Origin: an uncultured Sphingobacteriales bacterium
Lineage (GTDB): Bacteria; Bacteroidota; Bacteroidia; Chitinophagales; Chitinophagaceae
DNA length: 64,000 bases
Direction: 5' to 3'
Assembly: GCA_946479435.1 (NCBI GenBank)
Contig: CAMLFX010000001.1
Span: 34,118-98,117 of the forward strand
The position numbers and the translations under genes were made by a program. The notes under the pieces were generated by a model. That model did not search any database, had not been told where the DNA came from, and worked only from the letters and a program-made list of their open reading frames with translations. This document shows positions 7,593 through 16,055 of the stretch, piece after piece. Every line of letters begins with the position of its first letter. Within the stretch, counting starts at the first letter, position 1.

Positions 7593-9548
7593 TTATTGCA
7601 ATACTACTTTACGCAGCACTGCTGCTTTGTCTTGCGATGAGATCTTAATTAAGTAAATACCCTTTGCCTGGCTGTTCAGATCAATATCTAACGAACCTGA
7701 ATAACTGCTTAAGGGCTGGCTATATACTTTTGAACCTGTTACCGAAAATACTTCAACCATGCTTTGGGAGCTTTGCAGTTGATAATCGACCGTGAACTGC
7801 CCGTTGCTGGGGTTAGGATATACATCGACCCTGGTGGTTTTAGGAGCTACTTCAGCTACATTAACAGGGAATAAAGCAGTGAACTGATATAGTATTTTAG
7901 TGCCAAAATCGGAATTAAAGTTCTTAAAAATAGAGCCAGAACCATTCATTAAGCGAATATAACCACTACCATCGTCGGGGTTTGCCCACCAGTTCAAGCC
8001 ATCTTTATTAAGCTGGGGCAGGTTAGATGGTGTAGGTCCGTCGTCATAAAATTCGAAAGCATAGCACTGACCGGGGGTAAGCATTACGGTATCCTTATAA
8101 GTAGTTTTGGCAGTGAAATTATTCTTTTCGAAAACTACAGCACCTGTAACAGCATCGCGCAGCTTGTAATAATTTTCGGTAGGAGCGTTGTTGCTACGGA
8201 ATGTGATGATGATCTTATTATCGTTCACTATGTCGGTAGTTTCGAAAGGAACGATTGTTGAGTTGGTGTAAGGAAACTCGTCGGTAGTGCCATTGGGTTT
8301 GGTCACTTCCACATCGAATTCGTTACTGCCACCATGCCATATCATAGGTGTCGTTAATTCAACAGTGTCCATTTGGCCCAAAGGAAGATTACCGGTCCAG
8401 TTGAACGTAACTTTCTGGCCACCTTTTAAACCATAGTTTACTTCAGCAGAAGTAAGATTGGTCTTACCATTGTTTTTTATAACTATGATTGGTTTGCCAC
8501 AAATAGGATTGTAGCGAAGGAATTCGTATTCGTTGCTTGGGGCAATAACTGCCTCCAGCGATACATCATTGGTATAAGTAGGCTCGTTGTACTGCGCCAG
8601 GTAAGCTGAAATAACCCAGTTGCCGGTATTAGACGTAGAAGTATAAGGTTCCATATCCATATCGAAGCTATGAACACTACCACCTGTGAGGTCTTTAAAC
8701 AAAAGGTTATCTTCTTTTACCGATTCGCCCGGGCACCAGTTGGTACGGTCGTATAACCAGGTACCTGCCTGCGGATACAACGAATTGAAACCGCATTCGC
8801 GCCAGATGTATTTTTTCTCAACTTGTGTACCATCAAATTTAATAGTACGTTGCTTAGGACAGAATTCAACACAGTTGCTGGGGGCATCCATGCCATGGCC
8901 TGTTTGAATGATCTTCAGATCTACAGCTTTGGTGTTTGCATTCAGGCTAACATTGCGCAGGTCAAGGTGATTCTCAATAGGGTCAGTTGTTTTACCATAA
9001 GCAAAGCTGCCATGCCACATCGTATCGATATTGTTTACCTCTAGTGGTGGCGTGCCTTCTATGCAATAGAAGTTAAGATTGATAACCCAGCCACGGCCAT
9101 TTTGTGCTTCATAGCCTGAGTGGCGGTAAACGATCTCAAGTGAATCGTGCATGAGCGGTGCGAAATCCGTCATATCGTAATACCATCCATGCTTCCAGTT
9201 GCTGGCAAAATTGATACCATAAGGGGTTATGAAACGGGCAATTTCCCAACCCACCGTATCGCCATTTACACCACCTTTACGGCGAATGCTGATATCGTTA
9301 ATATAATCCCACTCCCCACAGGTCATGCCTACCGGACATTGAAAAGTAAGGTTAGCATACACCTTGTAGTATTTTTTGGTTGCATCGGGAAACTCTGCCC
9401 ATACCGGGTAAAAAGTTTGCCCCACACTTGGGTCAGTCTGTATCAGTACATTTTCATGCGCTTTAACCTTAATGGTGTCGCCGGTAGCACTGAAACCTTT
9501 CAGGTACATGAACTGCAGCAACACTAAAAACAGTAAACACTTTTTCAT
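7593..9548 (-). CDS. Secreted PNGase F-like peptide-N-glycosidase with type IX (type A) sorting domain
   Basis: 651 residues with a Sec signal peptide (MKKCLLFLVLLQFMYLKGFSA). The N-terminal half resembles peptide-N4-(N-acetylglucosaminyl)asparagine amidase F: 'TCGEWDYINDISI' corresponds to the PNGase F strand carrying the catalytic Asp, followed by 'ITPYGINF' and 'IVYRHSGYEAQNGRGWVINLNF'. A second jelly-roll and a further beta domain follow. The last about 80 residues (DVYPNPSNGQFTVDY ... GIYLIKI ... RKVVLQ) are a type A T9SS sorting domain, so the protein should be exported by T9SS and either released or surface-anchored. The likely role is removal of N-glycans from foreign glycoproteins. 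It lies 58 bases after fabG but has its own terminator. Confidence 0.82.
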   Translation of the reverse strand: MKKCLLFLVLLQFMYLKGFSATGDTIKVKAHENVLIQTDPSVGQTFYPVWAEFPDATKKYYKVYANLTFQCPVGMTCGEWDYINDISIRRKGGVNGDTVGWEIARFITPYGINFASNWKHGWYYDMTDFAPLMHDSLEIVYRHSGYEAQNGRGWVINLNFYCIEGTPPLEVNNIDTMWHGSFAYGKTTDPIENHLDLRNVSLNANTKAVDLKIIQTGHGMDAPSNCVEFCPKQRTIKFDGTQVEKKYIWRECGFNSLYPQAGTWLYDRTNWCPGESVKEDNLLFKDLTGGSVHSFDMDMEPYTSTSNTGNWVISAYLAQYNEPTYTNDVSLEAVIAPSNEYEFLRYNPICGKPIIVIKNNGKTNLTSAEVNYGLKGGQKVTFNWTGNLPLGQMDTVELTTPMIWHGGSNEFDVEVTKPNGTTDEFPYTNSTIVPFETTDIVNDNKIIITFRSNNAPTENYYKLRDAVTGAVVFEKNNFTAKTTYKDTVMLTPGQCYAFEFYDDGPTPSNLPQLNKDGLNWWANPDDGSGYIRLMNGSGSIFKNFNSDFGTKILYQFTALFPVNVAEVAPKTTRVDVYPNPSNGQFTVDYQLQSSQSMVEVFSVTGSKVYSQPLSSYSGSLDIDLNSQAKGIYLIKISSQDKAAVLRKVVLQ

Positions 9549-9606
9549 CTATAAAAGTTTTGGAAGGATATACAATTTACGTAATAAAATGGTAAATGGA
9601 TGGATA

Positions 9607-10335
9607 TTAGGAGTATAACCCCCCGTTGATAGAGATAACCTGGCCGGTTATATAGGATGATTTGGGTGATGCGAGAAACTCAACCAGGTCGGCCACTTCT
9701 TCAGCATTACCAAAACGCTTCATTGGTATCATGTTCACCAATTCTTTTTCATTGAGTTCTTCGGTCATATCGGTTTTAATAAAACCTGGCGCTATGGCGT
9801 TGACGGTAATGTTGCGCTTAGCAATTTCCTGTGCCAGTGCTTTTGTAGCGCCTATCATACCCGCTTTTGCGGCAGAATAGTTTACCTGCCCCGGCATACC
9901 TTTCAGGCCACTTAATGATACCATATTAATGATACGGCCATAGCGGTTCATCAACATTGGGTTCAGCACCTGCTTGGTAACATGGTACATGCCTTGCAAG
10001 CTGGTACCCAATACACTATCCCACTGGTCTTGCGTCATGGACATCAGTAAGGTGTCTTGCCTTACGCCTGCGTTATTTATCAGTACTTCAATAATGTCTT
10101 CCTTGTGTGCTTCCATCCAGCCTCCTAAAACTTTTTCTACATCGGCTTTATTGGCTACATCGAACATCAAAGCTTCAGCCTGCATGCCCTTTTCGCGTAC
10201 AAGGTTAGCGGTTTCTTCTGCTGCGGTTTGGTTGCCTTTATAATTTACAAGAACTGAATAGCCAAGTTCTGCCAGCTTTACACAGCAGGCACGGCCTATA
10301 CCGCGCGAACCACCGGTTACTAATGCGTATTTCAT
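9607..10335 (-). CDS. 3-oxoacyl-[ACP] reductase, FabG-type SDR
   Basis: 242 residues, short-chain dehydrogenase/reductase. The dinucleotide motif TGGSRGIGRA is at the N-terminus, NNAG in 'VLINNAGVRQDT', catalytic Ser in 'MVSLSGLKG' and YxxxK in 'NYSAAKAGMIG', with the C-terminal 'YITGQVISINGGLYS' typical of FabG. It reduces beta-ketoacyl-ACP with NADPH. It lies 27 bases after the ammonia-lyase gene, so the two are likely translated from one transcript. With the ketoacyl synthase nearby this suggests a dedicated reduction step in aryl-polyene/flexirubin chain growth rather than housekeeping fatty-acid synthesis. Confidence 0.9.
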   Translation of the reverse strand: MKYALVTGGSRGIGRACCVKLAELGYSVLVNYKGNQTAAEETANLVREKGMQAEALMFDVANKADVEKVLGGWMEAHKEDIIEVLINNAGVRQDTLLMSMTQDQWDSVLGTSLQGMYHVTKQVLNPMLMNRYGRIINMVSLSGLKGMPGQVNYSAAKAGMIGATKALAQEIAKRNITVNAIAPGFIKTDMTEELNEKELVNMIPMKRFGNAEEVADLVEFLASPKSSYITGQVISINGGLYS

Positions 10336-10362
10336 ACTAGTATGTTTATATGTGATAGACTT

Positions 10363-11952
10363 TTATGCTTCTATTTCAATAAGCTGCCAGCTATCGAAGC
10401 CCAGCAATTTTTTCATTTTAGCGCCTACTTCTGTTTCCATCAGCCATTGCTTTACTTTAAGCAGCCTTTCTGATGAAGGCATGTCTTCGCTGAACGATGG
10501 TGCTAATGCACTGAGCTCATCGTACATCCAGCGGGTAGCCGGCGATAGCCTGTTTTTATAATCTTTATGGTCAATGGCCTGGATGATAGCTAATGCGTGT
10601 ACCGATAATACTTCGAAAGAATTTTCGATAACGCGCGCACACATTTGTGCAGCGTTGCAACCCATGCTTACTATATCCTGGTTATCGTTGTTGTTCGATA
10701 TACTGTGCACATACATTGGGTTGCTGAGTGTCTGGTTCTCTGCAACGTTGGATACTGCAGGGTATTGCATGCCCTGTATACCAAAGTTAAGACCCAGCTT
10801 GCCCATATTAATAAACGGCGGCAGTTTTTGGTTGAGGTGATGATTGAGCAGGAAGTTGAGTTGTCTTTCTGCCAGCATCGATAATTTGGTAACTGCAATT
10901 TTCAGCTTATCCATTTCCAGCGATACATAATCGCCATGGAAATTACCACCGTGAAAAATATTCTGGTTCTTACGGTCGATGATCGGATTATCGTTTACCG
11001 AATTCAATTCGTTGGTGATAACACGTGCGGTGCTTTCAATGGTATCATATACAGGGCCCAATATCTGTGGTACGCAGCGTAACGAATAATACTCCTGTAC
11101 TTTATCGTCAATAACCTGTTCGGTTACTTTCTTATCGTATAAATGTTCATGGCGCTTGCGCAGCAGCTTGCTTTTTTTAGATATAGCACGCATTGCTTTG
11201 GCTACCATCTGCTGGCCGGGGTGTAGCTTTACCGCATTTAGCTCTTCTGAAAAATGGTCGTCATAAGCTTCCATTATTTCGTTCACCATAAGCGAGAACA
11301 GAATTTGTCCTGTCATCAGCTTGCGTGCATGCAATACATTAATGGCGCCAATACCCGTCATAGCAGAAGTGCCATTCAACAAACCAAGCCCTTCGCGTAT
11401 ATGTATCTCAAGTGGTTTTAGACCAAGCTCTTTATATACTTTTTTAGCAGGTACTACCTTGCCCTTGTACCAGAAGTCGCCTTCGCCAATAAGGCCAAGC
11501 GCCAGATGAGCCAGTTGCACCAAATCGCCACTGGCACCTACACCACCGTGTGAGTAGATGGCAGGATACGCTTCGGCATTCATCAGTTTTACAGCCAGCT
11601 CAATAAGATTGATGTGTATGCCGGAAAAGCCCAATAACATAGTATTGATACGGGCCAGCATAGTAGCGCGGCATTGCTGTGCCGATAACAAAGCACCCAT
11701 GCCCGAGCTATGACTGCGGATCAGGTTGTATTGTAATTGCTTGCGGTCTTCATCGTTAATACGGTATTGGGCCATAGGGCCAAAACCGGTATTGATGCCA
11801 TATATCAACTTGTCTTTAGAGAAAGACTGCAGGAACCGGTAGCTCTGTTTTACTTCGCTAAGTGCGGCAGGCGCTATCTTAAATTCCTTTTGCTGCAAAA
11901 TGATCTGCTCAAACGCGGCCAGATCAATAGGTTTGCCTCCCAGTGAGATCAT
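10363..11952 (-). CDS. Aromatic amino acid ammonia-lyase (HAL/PAL/TAL family), probable tyrosine ammonia-lyase
   Basis: 529 residues. The MIO cofactor triad is in 'GGVGASGDLVQLAHL' (Ala-Ser-Gly); 'YGINTGFGP' carries the catalytic Tyr loop, with 'NPIID', 'FHGGNFHGD' and 'NNNDNQD' further on. From memory the protein is very like the flexirubin-pathway tyrosine ammonia-lyase of Flavobacterium johnsoniae over its full length, including 'YNLIRSHSSG', and this enzyme makes 4-coumarate, the aryl starter. No hut genes are nearby, whereas FabG and a ketoacyl synthase are, so TAL is favoured over histidase. A -7 box lies 29 bases upstream. Histidine lyase remains possible because the selectivity pair reads Ser-His. 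Confidence 0.85.
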   Translation of the reverse strand: MISLGGKPIDLAAFEQIILQQKEFKIAPAALSEVKQSYRFLQSFSKDKLIYGINTGFGPMAQYRINDEDRKQLQYNLIRSHSSGMGALLSAQQCRATMLARINTMLLGFSGIHINLIELAVKLMNAEAYPAIYSHGGVGASGDLVQLAHLALGLIGEGDFWYKGKVVPAKKVYKELGLKPLEIHIREGLGLLNGTSAMTGIGAINVLHARKLMTGQILFSLMVNEIMEAYDDHFSEELNAVKLHPGQQMVAKAMRAISKKSKLLRKRHEHLYDKKVTEQVIDDKVQEYYSLRCVPQILGPVYDTIESTARVITNELNSVNDNPIIDRKNQNIFHGGNFHGDYVSLEMDKLKIAVTKLSMLAERQLNFLLNHHLNQKLPPFINMGKLGLNFGIQGMQYPAVSNVAENQTLSNPMYVHSISNNNDNQDIVSMGCNAAQMCARVIENSFEVLSVHALAIIQAIDHKDYKNRLSPATRWMYDELSALAPSFSEDMPSSERLLKVKQWLMETEVGAKMKKLLGFDSWQLIEIEA

Positions 11953-11980
11953 ATCAATTTAAAACTAGTAGTAAAGTGTG

Positions 11981-11988
11981 CAAATATA
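11981..11988 (-). promoter_or_regulatory. Candidate -7 box for the ammonia-lyase/fabG unit
   Basis: Minus-strand TATATTTG matches the Bacteroidota TAnnTTTG -7 consensus and ends 28 bases before the lyase ATG. A -33 TTTG at 19-21 bases is not seen, so the support is partial. Confidence 0.4.
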
Positions 11989-12029
11989 AAAAACTAAGCG
12001 TGCACACGTGGGTAAAAGCCTTATGTGGC

Positions 12030-12842
12030 TTATTTATTTTTGCTGATAAGTCCTGTGAAAGGATTGCGGAGATTGCTATATCCTATAAGATCAACCTTTA
12101 CACTGCCTACTAAAATGGGGCTGTCAACACGTACAGGCAGGTGGTTGGCATCATCGCTCACCCATACCATCATTTTTTCTCCGCCTTTGAAGATAGTACC
12201 CTCAATAAGCAACGGGCTTATTTTTATGGTGTTGAAAGTGCCGTATTTGGTAGTGATTTTTTCTTTACCTATATAGCGTATGTACAGGTTATACACTTCA
12301 TCATCCAAAAACATACTGAAAGGTATCTTGTCGCCCGGTTTATACTTACTATAATCAATATTGCGTGCATAATAGATGGCCGACAAAACATCTTGTATGC
12401 AGGTAGGTACTTTATACACGCCATTGGTGGATACCGCCTGACCGATTTTCTGATTAAAAGTTACGTTGTTGTATATTTTGTAGCCACCTTCATTCACATT
12501 GCGTATAAACTTCACAGGCAACATGGTTTCGGCATCAATATAGGTTTCGTAGCGGTCGCGTACTTTATAAAACCATTCATAAGATTTGAGTGTAGCACCA
12601 TCGCCTGTTATATGATATACTTTTCGGTCGTTCAGGGTTTCCGCACTTACATTGAATGCTGCCATACCTGCACCCACCCATAACCTGCCCATGTTGTAGT
12701 ACACTTTGAAGGCGAGCTTTTCCCCTTCTTTAAAACTTTTATTTGTAATACCGCAAAACTCATTTTGAGCATTAGCTGCTACCGACGTTAAAACCACCCC
12801 CACATATAACAACCACCATTTTAAACGGACCATAAGCATCAT
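12030..12842 (-). CDS. DUF3108 periplasmic/outer-membrane-associated protein
   Basis: 270 residues with an N-terminal hydrophobic signal (about residues 7-25, cleavage near ANAQ). The body fits DUF3108: 'FKEGEKLAFKVYYNMGRLWVGAGMAAF', 'DRYETYIDAETMLPVKFIRNVNEGGYK', 'KMMVWVSDDANHLPVRVDSPILVGSVKVDL'. The family is a beta-rich, lipocalin/LolA-like fold of unknown function. It starts 22 bases after the flippase-like gene and its stop is 77 bases from the ammonia-lyase start, in the same direction. Similar proteins are reported near aryl-polyene clusters, but a direct role is only inferred from position. Confidence 0.75.
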   Translation of the reverse strand: MMLMVRLKWWLLYVGVVLTSVAANAQNEFCGITNKSFKEGEKLAFKVYYNMGRLWVGAGMAAFNVSAETLNDRKVYHITGDGATLKSYEWFYKVRDRYETYIDAETMLPVKFIRNVNEGGYKIYNNVTFNQKIGQAVSTNGVYKVPTCIQDVLSAIYYARNIDYSKYKPGDKIPFSMFLDDEVYNLYIRYIGKEKITTKYGTFNTIKISPLLIEGTIFKGGEKMMVWVSDDANHLPVRVDSPILVGSVKVDLIGYSNLRNPFTGLISKNK

Positions 12843-12864
12843 TATATTTTTAAAGCTACGAAGC

Positions 12865-13812
12865 TTAGCGCAATAACCTTGTGCGTGCCAGCAGTATACT
12901 GCCTATTATACCGGGTACTATCAGGTTAATGCACCAAACGCCAACTGTAGCGCCTAAAATACCTACTGTATTTTCTGAAAAATGATGAAAGAGGTATAAC
13001 CCCACCTGTCCCCGCTCACCTAACTCTACCAAAGTAACTGATGGTATTACTGCGATGACCCAAAAAAATAAAGCACACATCCAGAAGCCTTCAAACAGAG
13101 GGATATCTACATTCATCCACAGTAGCAAAATCAAATACTGTGCCGTATATACACTGTAGCGCAACAGCGATATTGCCAGTATGCGCATTTGCTCTGTTGA
13201 CGTAAAACGTTTTAACAGTTTGCCATATATATGATAACGAAAACGCTGTAACCATTTTATTCGTTCTATGACGGGCAACCATGTTTCGAAGCGCCAATAC
13301 AAGATACCCACGAATACCGTAGCGATAAAACAGGCAGCTAATAAAAGCATAGGCAATGTGCCGGGATATTTAACATTGTAGTAAACAAGCCCCAGCAAAC
13401 CATAGATAAATAAAGTAAACATTTGTGCTATGGCACCCAGTATAGATACACTGATAAGCCGGAATGTATTCTTCTTTTTCAGGTATAAAATACGGCCAGG
13501 GTATTCACCAATACGATTGGGCGTAACCAGGGAAAACGAAATACCGGCAATGTAGCTAAGCAATGCCTGCCTGTATGATATACGTTGCGCCGAAGCGGCA
13601 AGCATGTGCCATTTCCATGCTTCCAGAAGCAGGTTGACAGGCATGAGCGCTATAACTATATATAGTAAATAGTTGGGTCCTGTTTGCCACGTCCAGTCGG
13701 CACCCAGCGTAGCCAGTTGTTTTTTTACCTGCAGGTATATACCCACAAGCAATGCAATAGAAATAAGGCCGCCCAATGTATAGTTGAGCCATATTTTGGT
13801 ACTTTTGTTCAA
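12865..13812 (-). CDS. Lysylphosphatidylglycerol synthase TM region-like (UPF0104) flippase-domain membrane protein
   Basis: 315 residues, about eight transmembrane helices. 'SYIAGISFSLVTPNRIGEYPGRILYL' is the signature loop of the LPG-synthase TM/UPF0104 family, which includes phospholipid flippases. The soluble aminoacyl-transferase domain of MprF is absent. The start must be non-ATG: TTG at 13812 (MNKSTKIWLNY) gives the natural N-terminus, and there is no in-frame ATG between it and an upstream stop. It is divergent from ruvC with only 11 bases between the two TTG starts, so its promoter must lie within ruvC or be very compact. Followed by the DUF3108 gene after 22 bases. Confidence 0.78.
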   Translation of the reverse strand: MNKSTKIWLNYTLGGLISIALLVGIYLQVKKQLATLGADWTWQTGPNYLLYIVIALMPVNLLLEAWKWHMLAASAQRISYRQALLSYIAGISFSLVTPNRIGEYPGRILYLKKKNTFRLISVSILGAIAQMFTLFIYGLLGLVYYNVKYPGTLPMLLLAACFIATVFVGILYWRFETWLPVIERIKWLQRFRYHIYGKLLKRFTSTEQMRILAISLLRYSVYTAQYLILLLWMNVDIPLFEGFWMCALFFWVIAVIPSVTLVELGERGQVGLYLFHHFSENTVGILGATVGVWCINLIVPGIIGSILLARTRLLR

Positions 13813-13823
13813 TAAGAAAACTT

Positions 13824-14414
13824 TTGCAGAACGATCCTCATATTATACTTGGTATAGACCCCGGAACATTGGTTATGGGTTATGGCCTGATAGCTATTGA
13901 CAAAAGTAATGTTTCGCTGCTGGAAATGGGGGTTTTACAATTAGCAAAGAATAAAGACCACGCCGAAAGGCTGGAACTTATTTTCAGGAAGATGGAAATG
14001 CTAATCAAATTTCATAAGCCTGTTTCAGTAGCTATTGAAGCTCCGTTTTTTGGCAAGAACGTGCAAAGCATGCTGAAACTGGGGCGTGCGCAAGGCGTGG
14101 CTATTGCCGCTGCTATGATGCATGGCCTTCAGGCAGTAGAGTATGCGCCCAGAAAAATTAAACAATCGGTAACAGGCAGAGGTAATGCGACAAAAGAACA
14201 GGTGTGGGAAATGCTGCAGCATACACTCAAATTTGAACAGGATGTACGCTTTATGGATGCTACCGATGCAGTAGCCGTGGCACTTTGCCATCATTATCAA
14301 AGCAAATTCACTGCATTGACAGGTACGCCGAAAGCGACCCCGGCCAAAGCAAAAAAAACCGGAAACTGGGCGTCCTTTGTTTCTCAAAATCCTGAAAGGG
14401 TAAAGATCAATTAA
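13824..14414 (+). CDS. ruvC: Crossover junction endodeoxyribonuclease RuvC
   Basis: 196 residues, RNase H-like fold. Catalytic acids are seen in 'ILGIDPGT' (first Asp), 'VAIEAPFFGKN' (Glu) and 'FMDATDAVAVALCHH' (Asp pair). It resolves Holliday junctions with RuvAB by symmetrical nicking. It uses a TTG start at 13824, since no ATG occurs in frame before the first catalytic motif. The C-terminal 30 residues (basic, KATPAKAKKTG) extend beyond the usual core. ruvA and ruvB are not in the window. The upstream flippase-like gene is divergent at 11 bases. Confidence 0.93.
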   Translation: MQNDPHIILGIDPGTLVMGYGLIAIDKSNVSLLEMGVLQLAKNKDHAERLELIFRKMEMLIKFHKPVSVAIEAPFFGKNVQSMLKLGRAQGVAIAAAMMHGLQAVEYAPRKIKQSVTGRGNATKEQVWEMLQHTLKFEQDVRFMDATDAVAVALCHHYQSKFTALTGTPKATPAKAKKTGNWASFVSQNPERVKIN

Positions 14415-14567
14415 AATGTAATTGTGTTTATTAATAAGCTGTTTAGTATATTTAATGGCGAAAGAGAGACAGGTTCTGTGGGAGACTGGAAAAGATAAAG
14501 TTGTAGCATAGCAGCTTGGTAAACTCTGTAAAATATCGCTGGCTGGCTACATAAATTTTTTACTTCT

Positions 14568-15275
14568 ATGGCTGGAAAGGCAAGAATATTGTTGGTAGAG
14601 GACGACCCGACTTTGAGTTATGTAGTGAAGAATAGTTTGCAGCAGGCAGGTTACGATGTGGTACATTGCCCTGATGGTGAAACGGCGTGGCTGCAATTCA
14701 CTAAAAAAAGTTTTGATATATGCCTGCTGGATGTAGTACTACCTAAAAAGGATGGTATGGCATTGGCACACGATATACGTAAGCAAAACGAAAACATTCC
14801 CATATTATTACTCACATCCAAATCGATGGATGATGATAAGATAGCAGGTTTTAAAAGTGGTGCAGACGACTACATCACTAAACCTTTCAATATGCAGGAA
14901 TTGCTGCTGCGTATCGAGGTGTTTTTAAAACGCACCATGAAGAAGGAAGATGATGCCCCTACTCACTTCAAGCTGGGCAATCTTATTTTCGACTTTACCA
15001 ACCTCATATTAAAAGGAGATACTGTTGACCACCAGCTTACACAACGTGAGGCCGACCTGATACGTTATCTATGCCTTAATTCGAACCGTGTGCTAAAGCG
15101 GGAAGAAATACTATTGAATGTGTGGGGCCGGGAAGACTATTTCCTGGGCCGCAGTATGGATGTATTTGTGACCAAGGTGCGTAAATACCTGAAGGAACAA
15201 CCAGGGGTAGAACTGCAAACCATACATGGCGTAGGCTTTAAGTTCGTTTACCCTAATGAAATAATGGATAAATAA
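14568..15275 (+). CDS. OmpR/PhoB-family response regulator
   Basis: 235 residues. Receiver domain at about 1-120: acidic pair in 'LLVEDDPT', phospho-acceptor Asp in 'CLLDVVLPKKDG', Thr in 'LLLTSKS' and Lys in 'YITKPF'. A winged-helix DNA-binding domain follows ('LTQREADLIRYLCLNSNRVLKREEILLNVWG' ... 'DVFVTKVRKYLKE' ... 'IHGVGFKF'). It activates or represses genes when phosphorylated. No sensor kinase adjoins it, so it is an orphan; the partner must be elsewhere. The 153 bases upstream (14415-14567) show no clear promoter. Its stop is 3 bases from that of the convergent pdxJ. Confidence 0.92.
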   Translation: MAGKARILLVEDDPTLSYVVKNSLQQAGYDVVHCPDGETAWLQFTKKSFDICLLDVVLPKKDGMALAHDIRKQNENIPILLLTSKSMDDDKIAGFKSGADDYITKPFNMQELLLRIEVFLKRTMKKEDDAPTHFKLGNLIFDFTNLILKGDTVDHQLTQREADLIRYLCLNSNRVLKREEILLNVWGREDYFLGRSMDVFVTKVRKYLKEQPGVELQTIHGVGFKFVYPNEIMDK

Positions 15276-15278
15276 ATT

Positions 15279-16001
15279 TTAGGCTTTTAGCTGCCTGCGG
15301 TAAAGCTGTATCGTGTTTTCCAAACCATAATAAAGTGCATCTGCTATTAATGCATGGCCTATAGAAACTTCTAACAGGTTAGGAATACGTTCCGCAAAAA
15401 ATTTAAGATTGTGTAAATCCAGATCATGCCCTGCGTTCAGTCCCAGGTTGTGCGTGCTGGCTACACTGGCAGCCTTTATGTATTTGGCAATGGCTTTTTC
15501 TTTATTGTGCAAATATTCTTTCGCGTACTCTTCGGTGTATAGCTCAACCCTGTCTGTACCTGTATCAGCAGCACCTGCTACCATACGTTCATCGGCGTCG
15601 GTAAAAATTGAAACCCTTATCCCTGCTTTCCTGAATACACTAATGATATCTCTCAGATAAGCTTTGTTGACAATAGTATCCCAACCGTGGTTAGATGTTA
15701 GTTGCCCTGGTGCATCGGGTACCAGAGTTACTTGCGTTGGCTTAGTATCCAGCACCAACTGAATAAATTTGTCTTCTTTAGGGTTGCCTTCTATATTGAA
15801 TTCGGTAGTAATAATATTTTTTATGGCGTGTACATCGCTATATCTTATATGCCGTTCATCGGGGCGCGGGTGTACGGTAATACCTTCTGCGCCAAAGTGC
15901 TGGCAATCGATAGCTACCTGTAATACATTAGGATTATTACCACCGCGGCTATTGCGCAGTGTAGCGATCTTATTGATATTTACAGATAGTTTGGCCGGCA
16001 T
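15279..16001 (-). CDS. pdxJ: Pyridoxine 5'-phosphate synthase
   Basis: 240 residues, full length for PdxJ. N-terminal '[17 protein letters not shown]' and '[18 protein letters not shown]' are the family phosphate- and substrate-binding segments; '[10 protein letters not shown]'-like '[15 protein letters not shown]' and '[11 protein letters not shown]' complete the TIM barrel. It condenses 1-deoxy-xylulose 5-phosphate with 3-amino-2-oxopropyl phosphate to pyridoxine phosphate, the last step of DXP-dependent vitamin B6 synthesis. It is a single gene, convergent with the response regulator and divergent from a peptide-binding lipoprotein 54 bases away. A -7-like box lies 20 bases before the start. 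Confidence 0.95.
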   Translation of the reverse strand: MPAKLSVNINKIATLRNSRGGNNPNVLQVAIDCQHFGAEGITVHPRPDERHIRYSDVHAIKNIITTEFNIEGNPKEDKFIQLVLDTKPTQVTLVPDAPGQLTSNHGWDTIVNKAYLRDIISVFRKAGIRVSIFTDADERMVAGAADTGTDRVELYTEEYAKEYLHNKEKAIAKYIKAASVASTHNLGLNAGHDLDLHNLKFFAERIPNLLEVSIGHALIADALYYGLENTIQLYRRQLKA

Positions 16002-16020
16002 GTAGTTGAGGTGTTTTATA

Positions 16021-16028
16021 CAAAATTA
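16021..16028 (-). promoter_or_regulatory. Candidate -7 box for pdxJ
   Basis: Minus-strand TAATTTTG (TAnnTTTG) ends 19 bases before the pdxJ ATG. No clear -33 TTTG at the standard distance. Confidence 0.35.
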
Positions 16029-16055
16029 ACGGGCATTTACATTTAATTTGCATGA

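Noticed and set aside
10363..11952. Histidine ammonia-lyase HutH of histidine degradation
   Set aside because: No hutU, hutI or hutG nearby; fatty-acid-type enzymes adjoin and overall sequence is closer to flexirubin TAL.
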